NCBI GenBank assembly: GCA_031277855.1
Contig: JAITLO010000034.1
Coordinates: forward strand, 124,001-188,000
Direction of reading: 5' to 3'
DNA: 64,000 bases
Source of the DNA: Acidovorax sp.
GTDB lineage: Bacteria; Pseudomonadota; Gammaproteobacteria; Burkholderiales; Burkholderiaceae_C
Position 1 is the first letter of the stretch. Every line of letters starts with the position of its first letter. The position numbers and the translations under genes were made by a program. Under the pieces are notes generated by a model that had not been told where the DNA came from, searched no databases, and worked only from the letters and a program-made list of their open reading frames with translations. Positions 24,133-32,423 of the stretch are shown in pieces.

Positions 24133-25686
24133 TTAAGCCGCGGCCACGCCAATGCCTTTGAACTCACCGGTGGCAATCTTTTCCTTCCAGATTGCGGGGC
24201 CGGTGATGTGGGCGCTGGTGCCTCCGGCATCCACGGCCACGGTGACGGGCATGTCGACCACGTCGAATTCATAAATCGCTTCCATGCCCAGGTCTTCAAA
24301 GCCCACGACCTTGGCGTGCTTGATGGCCTTGGAGACCAGGTAGGCGGCGCCGCCCACGGCCATCAGATAGGCGCTCTTGTGGTTCTTGATGGCTTCGATG
24401 GCGACCGGGCCGCGCTCGGACTTGCCGATCATGGCGATCAGGCCGGTCTGGGCCAGCATCATGTCGGTGAACTTGTCCATGCGGGTGGCGGTGGTGGGGC
24501 CTGCGGGGCCGACGGCCTCGTCACGCACGGGGTCCACGGGGCCCACGTAGTAGATTACGCGGTTGGTGAAGTCCACGGGCAGCTTCTCGCCCTTGGCCAG
24601 CATGTCCTGGATGCGCTTGTGGGCGGCATCGCGGCCGGTGAGCATCTTGCCGTTCAGCAGCAAGGTGTCGCCGGGCTTCCAGCTGGCGACTTCTTCCTTG
24701 GTCAGATTGTTGAGGTCGACCTTCTTGGACTTGTTGTAGTCGGGGTGCCAGTCGATCTTGGGCCAGTTGTCCAGCGAAGGCGCATCCAGGTACACGGGGC
24801 CGGAGCCGTCCATGACGAAATGGGCGTGGCGGGTGGCCGCGCAGTTGGGGATCATGGCCACGGGCTTGGAGGCCGCGTGCGTGGGGTACATATTGATCTT
24901 GACGTCCAGCACCGTGGTCAGGCCGCCCAGGCCTTGGGCGCCAATGCCCAGGGCGTTGATCTTCTCGAACAGCTCCAGACGCAGTCTTTCCACGTCATCC
25001 AGCTCTGCACCGCTGGCAGCTTTTTGCTGCAGCTCGTACATGTTCAGGTCTTCCATCAGGCTTTCCTTGGCCAGCAGCACGGCTTTTTCCGCCGTGCCGC
25101 CAATGCCAATGCCCAGCATGCCGGGCGGGCACCAGCCTGCGCCCATGGTGGGCACGGTCTTGAGCACCCAGTCGACCAGGTTGTCGCTGGGGTTCATCAT
25201 GATCATCTTGGACTTGTTTTCCGAGCCGCCGCCCTTGGCCGCCACGGTCACGTCCACCTTGTCGCCAGGCACGATCTGCACATTGATCACGGCAGGCGTG
25301 TTGTCCTTGGTGTTCTTGCGCTTGAACTGGGGGTCGGCCACCACGGAGGCGCGCAGCGTGTTGTCGGGGTGGTTGTAGCCACGGCGCACGCCTTCGTTGA
25401 TGGCGTCTTCCAGGCCCATGGTGAAGCCTTCCCACTTCACATCCATACCCACCTTGAGGAACACGTTGACGATGCCGGTGTCCTGGCAGATGGGGCGCTG
25501 GCCGGTGGCGCTCATCTTGGAGTTGGTCAGGATTTGCGCCATCGCATCCTTGGCCGCAGGGCTTTGCTCGCGCTCATAGGCACGGGCGAGGTGCTGGATG
25601 AAATCGGGCGTGTGGTAGTAGCTGATGTACTGCAGGGCACCGGCGATCGAATCGATCAGGTCCTGCTGGCGGATGGATGTCGTCAT
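24133..25686 (-). CDS. fumA: Class I fumarate hydratase (iron-sulfur, homomeric)
   Basis: Interconverts fumarate and malate with an oxygen-sensitive [4Fe-4S] cluster. 517 residues, the single-chain FumA/B-like type with the alpha region first (SATGQRPICQDTGIVNVFLKVG, cluster Cys at about 67) and the beta region later (GPTTATRMDKFTDMMLAQTG, VDMPVTVAVDAGGTSAHITGP). Cluster Cys residues are also visible in GAGWCPPGM and IPNCAATRHAHF. A class II enzyme (fumC) is encoded 1.6 kb away, so the cell has an iron-dependent and an iron-free fumarase. L(+)-tartrate dehydratase is a related alternative. Confidence 0.9.
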   Translation of the reverse strand: MTTSIRQQDLIDSIAGALQYISYYHTPDFIQHLARAYEREQSPAAKDAMAQILTNSKMSATGQRPICQDTGIVNVFLKVGMDVKWEGFTMGLEDAINEGVRRGYNHPDNTLRASVVADPQFKRKNTKDNTPAVINVQIVPGDKVDVTVAAKGGGSENKSKMIMMNPSDNLVDWVLKTVPTMGAGWCPPGMLGIGIGGTAEKAVLLAKESLMEDLNMYELQQKAASGAELDDVERLRLELFEKINALGIGAQGLGGLTTVLDVKINMYPTHAASKPVAMIPNCAATRHAHFVMDGSGPVYLDAPSLDNWPKIDWHPDYNKSKKVDLNNLTKEEVASWKPGDTLLLNGKMLTGRDAAHKRIQDMLAKGEKLPVDFTNRVIYYVGPVDPVRDEAVGPAGPTTATRMDKFTDMMLAQTGLIAMIGKSERGPVAIEAIKNHKSAYLMAVGGAAYLVSKAIKHAKVVGFEDLGMEAIYEFDVVDMPVTVAVDAGGTSAHITGPAIWKEKIATGEFKGIGVAAA

Positions 25687-25781
25687 CGTGAAGCTTCTCG
25701 GTTGTTGTATGCGGCCGCAGCTGCCCGCGGGTCACCCCCGGATTATCGGCGCAAGCGCCTGTGCTTGTACGTTAAAGCCTA

Positions 25782-25801
25782 CAAGTCTTATAGAGGACTT
25801 G
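25782..25801. promoter_or_regulatory. 20-bp dyad upstream of fumA
   Basis: CAAGTC-ttatagag-GACTTG, a perfect 6-bp dyad 95-115 bp upstream of the fumA start, in the 431-bp gap between fumA and the divergent hydrolase. It looks like a dimeric regulator site. The rest of the gap (25687-26117) holds no gene that I can support. Confidence 0.4.
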
Positions 25802-26117
25802 ATGCCCGCCATGCCGCGCTGTGGGGTAGAAACCGTGTGCATTGGTATTGCCAAACCGTAATGTCTGCAGCGGATGGGCGCAGCGCCGCATGCAAAGCCG
25901 GTGTTTGGCTGGAAATGCGGTGCGTAGCAGTGTTTTGCGCTGTTTTTTTGCACTGACTTGCCAGCCTGCCGCAGACAAAAAGGCTTTGATGGTGCAGAAC
26001 CCACACCGATGTTCAGAGCCTGTTCAGCCCCGCTCGCAACCATGCCGCCCCATGGTGCCGTTGTGCCGTGCTGTGGCGCGGACCGGCTTTGCTGCACAGC
26101 AGCAGGAGGTGGATTGC

Positions 26118-26897
26118 GTGAGCGAAGAGAAAAAGCCGCAGGTGGCGGCATTGCTGATTCATGGCTTGGGAGGGACGGAGTACGACCTGGGCGCCTTGGG
26201 CAAGATGCTCCAGGCCGGCCAGGTGCACGCTCGCAGCCCGCTGCTGCCCGGCCATGGCACGCGTCCCCAGGATTTGCTGCGCTGCCAGTGGCAGGACTGG
26301 GTGGAAGCCATGCGTGCGGAGTATCGGGCGCTGAAGGCCGAGCATGGCCAGGTGCATCTGGCCGGTGTTTGCCTGGGCGCGCTGGTGGCCCTGGAGGTGG
26401 CCAGGCTGGAGCAGCACGAGGGCAAGCTGGCCGTGTATGCACCGCCCTTGTTCCTGGATGGCTGGAGCATTCCCCACAAAGCCTGGTTGAGGCATCTGGT
26501 GTATTGGCTGCCGGCGCTGGCGCGGCGCATGCGGGTGCCGGAGTGTGAGCCCTATGGCATCAAGAACCCACGCATTCGCCGGGCCATACAGCAGCGCTTT
26601 GAGCGCGAAGAAAAGTTTCACTATGCCTACATCCCCCTGGCCTGTGTGCGGGAGGTGGACCGCCTGCGCCGCCACCTGGTGGCACGTCTGGGGGAAATAC
26701 GCTGCCAGACGCTGGTGGTGCATGCGCGTGAGGACGAGATCACCAGCATGCGCTCGGCACGCTATCTGCGCCGCCATCTGGCCGGCACGGTGGAGGTGTT
26801 ACCGCTGACCAATAGCTACCACATGGTGATGGTGGACAGCGAGCGCGCTGCCGTGTTGCAGCGCAGCCAACGATTTTTTGGGGTGGCACCTGGCTAA
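26118..26897 (+). CDS. Alpha/beta hydrolase with Cys nucleophile elbow
   Basis: 259 residues, serine-hydrolase fold of the carboxylesterase/monoacylglycerol lipase type: LLIHGLGG oxyanion loop (about 12-19), nucleophile elbow GVCLGA (Cys replaces the usual Ser of GxSxG), Asp in VVHAREDEITS and His in NSYHMVMVD. A Cys nucleophile in this position is known in dienelactone hydrolase and PHA synthases. Start at GTG 26118 with AGGAGG about eight bases upstream; in-frame upstream ATG codons lack ribosome sites. Divergent from fumA. Confidence 0.75.
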   Translation: MSEEKKPQVAALLIHGLGGTEYDLGALGKMLQAGQVHARSPLLPGHGTRPQDLLRCQWQDWVEAMRAEYRALKAEHGQVHLAGVCLGALVALEVARLEQHEGKLAVYAPPLFLDGWSIPHKAWLRHLVYWLPALARRMRVPECEPYGIKNPRIRRAIQQRFEREEKFHYAYIPLACVREVDRLRRHLVARLGEIRCQTLVVHAREDEITSMRSARYLRRHLAGTVEVLPLTNSYHMVMVDSERAAVLQRSQRFFGVAPG

Positions 26898-26993
26898 AGC
26901 AAGCTCCGATCTGTGTGCTGCGCGACAGATTGCAGCAGCCCTAGGTGTCAGGGAAGGGGCGCAGATGGAGTAACCCATTTAGCCAAGTGTTCA

Positions 26994-27038
26994 AGCACTT
27001 CACAGCGCAGCCATGCGTGTGAAGTGCTCTTTTTTTTT
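26994..27038 (+). terminator. Strong rho-independent terminator
   Basis: AGCACTTCACA / TGTGAAGTGCT (11-bp arms, 26994-27004 and 27018-27028) followed by CTTTTTTTTT. It ends the hydrolase transcript about 100 bp after its stop. Between it and copy C of the repeat element (27039-27187) I see no gene. Confidence 0.8.
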
Positions 27039-27187
27039 GCGCATGCTTTTTCTGTGCCAGGAGACCTGGCTGCCGGTGGTGGGGTTGGGGCCGTTGGCAG
27101 CGACTGCTTGTACTTTGGCGACAATGGGCGCTGCAGTTCAGGCAGGCAACGGAAGACCACCCACCCACGGCTGCGAGATGTTGTTAG

Positions 27188-27263
27188 GACTTATGCAAAC
27201 CAGGATGGCGCATGGCTTGTGCCCTAAGGCGAAGCACTCGCCTTAACCGAATTTGCGTAAGTC
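27188..27263 (+). repeat. 76-bp nested inverted-repeat element, copy C
   Basis: Ends GACTTATGCAA / TTGCGTAAGTC with a perfect inner hairpin TAAGGCGA-agcac-TCGCCTTA. Same relative orientation as copy A toward its gene; 47 bp upstream of the fumC start. It creates an in-frame upstream extension of fumC that is probably not translated. Confidence 0.85.
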
Positions 27264-27310
27264 GTGGTTGTGACCCTTTTGTGGTGCCAGGCGCACCAGG
27301 AGTTTTTTGC

Positions 27311-28705
27311 ATGATCCATGCCACCCGCCAGGAAAAAGACACTTTCGGCCCCATCGCCGTGCCCGCAGACAAGCTGTGGGGTGCACAGACGCAGCGCTCG
27401 CTGCAGAACTTCGACATCAGCGGCGAGCAGCAGCCGCGTGAAATCATCCATGCGCTGGCCCAGGTGAAAAAAGCCTCGGCCAGAGTCAACCACGCCCTGG
27501 GCCTGCTGGATGAAAAAAAGTCCAAAGCCATCAACGCCGCCGCCGATGAGGTGGTTGCCGGCAAGCATCCGGATGAGTTCCCGCTGGTGGTCTGGCAGAC
27601 CGGCTCGGGCACGCAGACGAATATGAACGTCAACGAGGTGCTGGCCAACCGCGCCAGTGAAATCTTGGGTGGTGAGCGCGGCGAAGGCCGCCTGGTACAC
27701 CCGAATGACGATGTGAACAAAAGCCAGTCCAGCAACGACGTCTATCCCACGGCCATGCATGTGGCCGCCGTGACGGCACTGGAGCAAAAGCTGCTGCCCG
27801 CCATGGCCAAGCTGCGCGCCACGCTGCAGGCCAAGAGCGAGGCCTTTGCCGATATCGTCAAGATCGGCCGCACCCATTTGCAGGACGCCACACCGCTGAC
27901 CCTGGGCCAGGAAATCTCCGGCTGGGTGGCCCAGCTGGCCCATGGCGAGCGCCATGTGCGCGCCGCGCTGCCGCATCTGTATGAGCTGGCCCTGGGCGGC
28001 ACGGCCGTGGGCACGGGGTTGAATGCGCCCAAGGGCTATGCCGAAGGCGTGGCAGCCGAGCTGTCCCAACTCACCGGCTACCCCTTTGTGACCTCGCCCA
28101 ACAAGTTCGAGTCGCTGGCCAGCTGTGATGCGCTGGTGCATGCCCATGGCGCGCTCAAGACCGTGGCCGCCAGCATGATGAAGATTGCCAACGATGTGCG
28201 CTGGCTGGCCAGCGGCCCGCGCAGCGGCCTGGGCGAGCTCTCCATTCCCGAGAACGAGCCGGGCTCGTCCATCATGCCGGGCAAGGTCAATCCCACGCAG
28301 AGCGAGGCCGTGACCATGCTGGCCGCCCAGGTGTTTGGCAACGATGTGGCCATCAACTTCGGTGGAGCCTCCGGCAACTTCGAGCTGAATGTGTTCCGCC
28401 CGCTGGTGGCGCACAACTTTTTGCAGAGCGTGCGCCTGCTGGCCGATGGCATGGTGAGCTTTAACGACCACTGCGCCGTGGGCATTGAGCCCAACCGCGA
28501 ACGCATTGCCGAGCTGGTCGGCCGCTCGCTGATGCTGGTTACCGCGCTCAACACCCACATCGGCTACGACAAGGCGGCCTTCATCGCCAAAAAAGCGCAC
28601 AAGGAAGGCACAAGCCTGCGCGAGGCGGCCATTGCCAGCGGCCATGTGACGGCCGAGCAGTTTGACCAGTGGGTGGTGGCCAAGGACATGGTGGGCAATC
28701 TGTAA
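27311..28705 (+). CDS. fumC: Class II fumarate hydratase
   Basis: Iron-independent homotetrameric fumarase of the TCA cycle, 464 residues. Superfamily signature [11 protein letters not shown] (about 318-328), active-site regions [14 protein letters not shown] (about 97-110), [14 protein letters not shown] (about 128-141) and [16 protein letters not shown]. Start at ATG 27311 ([15 protein letters not shown], canonical). The last 42 codons are repeated at 32298-32423 as part of a duplication. The stop is directly followed by the 10-mer GAACGTGTTC. Confidence 0.95.
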   Translation: MIHATRQEKDTFGPIAVPADKLWGAQTQRSLQNFDISGEQQPREIIHALAQVKKASARVNHALGLLDEKKSKAINAAADEVVAGKHPDEFPLVVWQTGSGTQTNMNVNEVLANRASEILGGERGEGRLVHPNDDVNKSQSSNDVYPTAMHVAAVTALEQKLLPAMAKLRATLQAKSEAFADIVKIGRTHLQDATPLTLGQEISGWVAQLAHGERHVRAALPHLYELALGGTAVGTGLNAPKGYAEGVAAELSQLTGYPFVTSPNKFESLASCDALVHAHGALKTVAASMMKIANDVRWLASGPRSGLGELSIPENEPGSSIMPGKVNPTQSEAVTMLAAQVFGNDVAINFGGASGNFELNVFRPLVAHNFLQSVRLLADGMVSFNDHCAVGIEPNRERIAELVGRSLMLVTALNTHIGYDKAAFIAKKAHKEGTSLREAAIASGHVTAEQFDQWVVAKDMVGNL

Positions 28706-28715
28706 GAACGTGTTC
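28706..28715 (+). repeat. Post-stop 10-mer GAACGTGTTC, copy 2
   Basis: Palindromic GAAC-GT-GTTC beginning one base after the fumC TAA. The right-hand direct repeat at 32421 lacks it (TAAGCCCC instead of TAAG-AACGTGTTC-TAAGCCCC), so this copy looks like a 13-bp insertion bounded by TAAG repeats, or a loss from the other copy. Confidence 0.7.
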
Positions 28716-28752
28716 TAAGCCCCAGCGCTGCCCTGGCAGCGCTCGCAAAAAG

Positions 28753-28832
28753 AAAGCGCCTTGTGTAGATACCTTGCTGTTCTCGGCATGTTTTCATGCT
28801 GAAAACCTTGGTCTATCTACACAAGGCGCTTT
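28753..28832. terminator. Bidirectional terminator between fumC and the DUF3334 3' end
   Basis: AAAGCGCCTTGTGTAGATA (28753-28771) pairs perfectly with TATCTACACAAGGCGCTTT (28814-28832), a 19-bp stem with a 42-nt loop that contains its own small hairpin (GCATG-tttt-CATGC). It lies between converging genes and is repeated at 32458-32537. Confidence 0.75.
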
Positions 28833-28869
28833 GATTTGGAGAGCGCAGGGCCTCGAGCCCGCGCAGGGC

Positions 28870-28959
28870 TTACATACCCAGGGACTTGAGTAGGGCCGCA
28901 GTTTCTGCGTCGGTATCGCTGGCTGCAGCGGTGGTTGGAGGCGCCGCCGGTGCCCCAGC
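28870..28959 (-). pseudogene. 3' fragment of the DUF3334 gene
   Basis: Encodes the last 30 or so residues (ending SDTDAETAALLKSLGM and a stop at 28870-28872) of the protein encoded intact at 32575-33267. It has no start and is cut at the repeat boundary 28959. A by-product of the duplication. Confidence 0.85.
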
Positions 28960-29311
28960 GCGCAATGACTCTGCTTTCGTCGCGGTCGCCAGCCGCAGCT
29001 ACTACCCACGCCTGTTGAATGCAGGGGGACACACTGATGAATCCACGCCCGGGCTGCTGCACGCCAAGACCTTGTGCGTGGACCACCAGGTCTGCCCGAT
29101 CGGCTCAACCAATTTGGATCTGCGCAGCTTCGACTTGAATTTTGAGAACAACATCTTGCTGCAAGATGCACAGACCACACTGGCTGTGCGCGAGCGGCAA
29201 AACAGCTACATCCAGCAATCGCACCCTGTCACTTTGGCCTACATCCAAGCGTGGCCCTGGTGGCTGCGCATCTGGAACAACTTGCTGGCCACGCTCAGCC
29301 CTGTGCTGTAG
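28960..29311 (+). pseudogene. 5'-truncated cardiolipin synthase (phospholipase D family) remnant
   Basis: About 116 in-frame codons matching the C-terminus of cardiolipin synthases: SRSYYPRLLNAG, the HKD motif GLLHAKTLCVDHQVCPIGSTN (H-x-K-x4-D-x6-GSxN) and RSFDLNFENNILL, ending WWLRIWNNLLATLSPVL. The first HKD domain and membrane helices are missing and the fragment starts exactly at the left repeat boundary. NAGGHTDEST replaces the usual NAGVxIYEY, showing drift. It arrived with the insert and cannot encode an active enzyme. Confidence 0.8.
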
Positions 29312-29380
29312 AACCATCACTCGGCTTACACGCGGCTGACAAAACGCGATCTCGGCCACAAAGCCACAGCGCCCCTCAAA

Positions 29381-29400
29381 AATCACTGATTTCAGTGATT
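29381..29400. promoter_or_regulatory. Perfect hairpin upstream of the Slam-like operon
   Basis: AATCACTGATTTCAGTGATT: 9-bp arms with a 2-nt centre, 114 bp upstream of the Slam-like start and 70 bp after the cls remnant. Either an operator or a terminator for upstream transcription; no long U-run follows. The surrounding 29312-29514 is AT-richer and should hold the operon promoter. Confidence 0.5.
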
Positions 29401-29514
29401 GTTGTTTCCATCTGCATCCACTAGTTTCGACATGTTTCGCGCAGGATTGAAAAGTCAGCATGTTGCTGGCTTGGCCCACATCATCAGGGCATTAGCGCCG
29501 AGGTGGATGGTGCA

Positions 29515-30891
29515 ATGTATAAAACACAGATCAGTCATGACACAAAGAGGGCAAGGCTCGGGCTCTGCACCCTGGTGCTCGGGTACATAACCAGCAGCGC
29601 AGCACTCGCGCAGGCACCGCAACCCCAGGCTGCACAGCTCACGCCACAACAGATACAGCAGCTGGCAACCTTGGAAGCGCATATCGCCCAGCACCCAGAC
29701 CATGTAGATGCGCTCTACACCTATGCACGTGCTTTGATTCAAGCACAGCGCATGGCAGAAGCCCGCAGCGCGTATCTGGACATCTTGCGATTGCGCCCAG
29801 GGCACCTGGCCACCACCATGGAGCTCGCCATGCTGGATCAGCAAATGCAACAGCTCGAGAGTGCGCGTGCTGGCTATGAACAGTTGCTGCGTTCTCCGGA
29901 CTTGCCTCCGGACGTCCGAACCATGGTGCAACAGCGCCTGGCCCAGCTCAACCAAGCGCTGAAAACACACCAAATTTACGGCTCCGCCACCTTGGGGTTC
30001 ACGGCACAGCACAACGCCAATGCAGGCCCGGCTGGGCGCGAGGTAGAGATCCTCGACAACCTCTACCCGCTGTGGGCCAGTGCTCAGCCACGCTCTGATG
30101 TGTTGCGCAGCGCCAGTGCATCCCTGGGATGGCGGTGGAACTGGAATAACTTGGGCGATTACTGGCAGGCCAATGGCAGCGTGCTCACCGCATTGCCCCA
30201 CCATGTGTCCAACAATCGCCGTGAGCAACTGTCTTTACACATAGGTCCCACTTTTTCATTGAAGCGCTGGGGCATGCAAGGCTTGCTGGGAGTGCAAGCC
30301 AAGCTTCAACGAATCGATGTGGCCCGGGCACGGTATCTGGATAGCCATGGCCTGGAGTTGAACGCCAACTGGGCACTGACGCCCCAGCAGCTGCTGACCG
30401 CAACGTTTGGCCACCACATCGAAAACTACGCCAAAAACAGCGTGCATGCTTTTGGCGACAAGCAAAGCCAACACCGCAATGCCTGGTCGCTGGGCTGGCA
30501 ATACGAATGGAATGGCAACAGCTCGGTGTATGCACGCTGGGTGCATGAGCGACGCTCCGCCCATGCCCACCAATACAGCCAACAACACAATATGTGGACG
30601 CTGGGAGCCAGCACCCGCTATGCCTCACCAGCGGCCTGGAGCCCTGGCCAGTGGCGCAGCAGCATCTATGCCAGCTACGCCCACAAACGCCATGGTGCAC
30701 CCGATGCCAAACTCAACCTGCATGACGTGCAGCGCACCAAGCAATATTCCGTAGGTATTTCGCAGCAAATACCGCTCACCAAGGCCCTGAGTGCCAACGC
30801 AGGCTTGTCCTGGCTGCGGGTGCGCTCGAACTATGACATGGCCACCTACAACGACCGCTCGGTCAATGTCTCTGCAACGTATGCGTTTTAA
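29515..30891 (+). CDS. Slam/NilB-like outer-membrane protein (TPR plus DUF560-type beta-barrel), type XI secretion candidate
   Basis: 458 residues: a signal peptide (hydrophobic LGLCTLVLGYITSSAALA), a TPR-like helical region (about 40-160; HPDHVDALYTYARALIQAQRMAEARSAYL...) and, from about YGSATLGFTAQHNANAG to the end, alternating beta-strands closing with VNVSATYAF, a classic outer-membrane barrel terminus. This order and size match Slam/NilB (DUF560), which move partner proteins across the outer membrane. A start at GTG 29503 is possible. The next gene, 15 bp away, encodes an exported protein, as in Slam-cargo pairs. Other TPR-barrel families (BcsC/PgaA-like) are larger. Located in the duplicated insert. 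Confidence 0.65.
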   Translation: MYKTQISHDTKRARLGLCTLVLGYITSSAALAQAPQPQAAQLTPQQIQQLATLEAHIAQHPDHVDALYTYARALIQAQRMAEARSAYLDILRLRPGHLATTMELAMLDQQMQQLESARAGYEQLLRSPDLPPDVRTMVQQRLAQLNQALKTHQIYGSATLGFTAQHNANAGPAGREVEILDNLYPLWASAQPRSDVLRSASASLGWRWNWNNLGDYWQANGSVLTALPHHVSNNRREQLSLHIGPTFSLKRWGMQGLLGVQAKLQRIDVARARYLDSHGLELNANWALTPQQLLTATFGHHIENYAKNSVHAFGDKQSQHRNAWSLGWQYEWNGNSSVYARWVHERRSAHAHQYSQQHNMWTLGASTRYASPAAWSPGQWRSSIYASYAHKRHGAPDAKLNLHDVQRTKQYSVGISQQIPLTKALSANAGLSWLRVRSNYDMATYNDRSVNVSATYAF

Positions 30892-30906
30892 ATAGCAGGA
30901 GGTGCT

Positions 30907-32217
30907 ATGAAGTTTTCCCACACACCAATATGGTCACGGCTTGCCATCGCTCTAGCGGTCATTGCTGGCGCAAGCACCATGCCCGCTCATGCCACAAATC
31001 TTTTTGTTACCGTTGACCCGACAACGGGGGCGTCAAAATTCTTAATCCTTTCAGGCGCAGTCCAGAGTCCCTCCAGCACCGCTGACTCCAATCCAACAAC
31101 GATTGATCCGTCTGACAGTCGCATCTATCCGAGCGACACCTTGACACTGGACTCCGCCGCCTCACCTTCTTCTACCCCTGCAACCGTGAGCTTGTCGCTG
31201 GAGCAACTTCTACAACAAAGCCCCGAAGTGATGCAGGCGGCGCTGACAGCACTTCAAGCCATGCCGCCAGAAAAGCGATCCACCTTGGAGCTGCAAGCCT
31301 TCATCCCGCAGCTCGTAGACGCATTGCGCAACAGCGGTGTCGTGGTCACCGAAACGGCATCCAGCCAGGCGCCAACAGTGCAAGAAGCAGCAGCCAAGCT
31401 GGCCGCACAGCAAGCGGCTGCCAATGTCCCCGGCAGTAACGCAACACCCAGCCAATCCGAAGCAGCGCAAAAGGCGGAGGAACGCAAGAAAAAGCTTGAG
31501 CAAGCGAAAGCCCAAGCAACTGCCACACAGCCCCCGAGCAATATGGCCGCGGCAGCAAGCAACGCGGCTCCTCAGCCCACAGCGGCTGGCAGCACCGCCT
31601 CTCCAGGGCCCGCGACCACCGCTACACCAGCGACCTTTCAGGATTTGGCAAAAGCGCCAGGACTCGCTGAATTGCTTGGCCACGCAGCTGGCAATGATGC
31701 CTCCCCCAACGCATCCTTGACGCGCGCTGAATTTGCAACAACGGTTCAGAGAGGCATGGACTTATCTCTGTCCACGCCACCTGGTACTCCGACCTTCGCC
31801 GACACGCCTTCCACTTCCACCCTGAACGATGCAGTGATAGCCGCTGGCGTGATGGCCGCAGCGAAATCCGGAGTAGCCACATCACAGGTGCCCTCCAACA
31901 CACCAGGGGCCCCCAGTTTTACCCCGCTTCCAGACCGTCCAAGCAGCGAGAGTCTGGCGCAACTGGCGGCCGCCTTGGTCGCAGGTCACGGCACAGGCCC
32001 TCTGTCCCTGCCTACTTTGCCCAATGGAGTGCTGCCCGACTGGGACGCAGATGATGTGCAGCAACTGCTGCTCAACCAACACATGCAAAGCCCCGGGTTC
32101 CAGGCCCTCCTTGCCGGAAGCCCGTCAACACCAGATATACCGCCTGTTGAAGAACGGCCACCCGTTGAAGAGTTCCCGCCCTACGTTGAAGACCGGCCTG
32201 TTGACAAGCCCCTGTGA
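30907..32217 (+). CDS. Exported Ala/Pro/Ser/Thr-rich protein, putative Slam-like cargo
   Basis: 436 residues. Sec signal peptide cut after AHA (residue 29); no lipobox Cys, so not a lipoprotein. Low-complexity Ala/Pro/Thr/Ser linkers, a charged helix (about 184-205, KAEERKKKLEQAKAQ) and a stretch resembling one S-layer-homology motif (about 270-317: LTRAEFATTVQRGMDL ... FADTPST ... AVIAAGVMAAA). The tail repeats PPVEE/DRP-type acidic proline units. AGGAGG precedes ATG 30907 and only 15 bp separate it from the Slam-like gene. Family unknown; the cargo role comes from the pairing alone. GC is lower than neighbouring genes. Confidence 0.7.
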   Translation: MKFSHTPIWSRLAIALAVIAGASTMPAHATNLFVTVDPTTGASKFLILSGAVQSPSSTADSNPTTIDPSDSRIYPSDTLTLDSAASPSSTPATVSLSLEQLLQQSPEVMQAALTALQAMPPEKRSTLELQAFIPQLVDALRNSGVVVTETASSQAPTVQEAAAKLAAQQAAANVPGSNATPSQSEAAQKAEERKKKLEQAKAQATATQPPSNMAAAASNAAPQPTAAGSTASPGPATTATPATFQDLAKAPGLAELLGHAAGNDASPNASLTRAEFATTVQRGMDLSLSTPPGTPTFADTPSTSTLNDAVIAAGVMAAAKSGVATSQVPSNTPGAPSFTPLPDRPSSESLAQLAAALVAGHGTGPLSLPTLPNGVLPDWDADDVQQLLLNQHMQSPGFQALLAGSPSTPDIPPVEERPPVEEFPPYVEDRPVDKPL

Positions 32218-32297
32218 GCTTCCCAAGGCTGACTGCGGCGCACGCCTTCACTCGAAGCCGCAGCCACCCTCACCGCTGAATGAGCCTGCAGCCAAAG

Positions 32298-32423
32298 TTC
32301 ATCGCCAAAAAAGCGCACAAGGAAGGCACAAGCCTGCGCGAGGCGGCCATTGCCAGCGGCCATGTGACGGCTGGGCAGTTTGACCAGTGGGTGGTGGCCA
32401 AGGACATGGTGGGTAATCTGTAA
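32298..32423 (+). pseudogene. 3' fragment of fumC
   Basis: 41 codons plus stop, in the fumC frame ([23 protein letters not shown] ... AKDMVGNL), with two residue changes from intact fumC (AEQ to AGQ region). It has no start codon or promoter and was left by the duplication. Confidence 0.9.

Larger units (their letters stand above)
28580..28959. repeat. Direct repeat flanking the 3.3-kb insert, left copy
   Basis: 380 bp covering the fumC 3' end, the intergenic terminator and the 3' end of the DUF3334 gene. It matches 32298-32664 with scattered substitutions and one 13-bp difference right after the fumC stop. Homology stops abruptly at 28959/28960. Gene order shows the left copy is joined to intact fumC and the right copy to intact DUF3334. 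Confidence 0.92.

Noticed and set aside
23986..25956. 656-codon frame on the plus strand over fumA
   Set aside because: Entirely opposite to a well-conserved class I fumarase; Gly/His/Val-rich composition without motifs marks a GC-driven shadow frame. Similar long frames over proV/proW, acs, ilvD and malonyl-CoA decarboxylase were dropped for the same reason.
27212..27310. In-frame N-terminal extension of fumC into the repeat element
   Set aside because: The extension encodes repeat sequence (also seen in frame at copy A) and lacks a ribosome site, while ATG 27311 gives the canonical FumC start.
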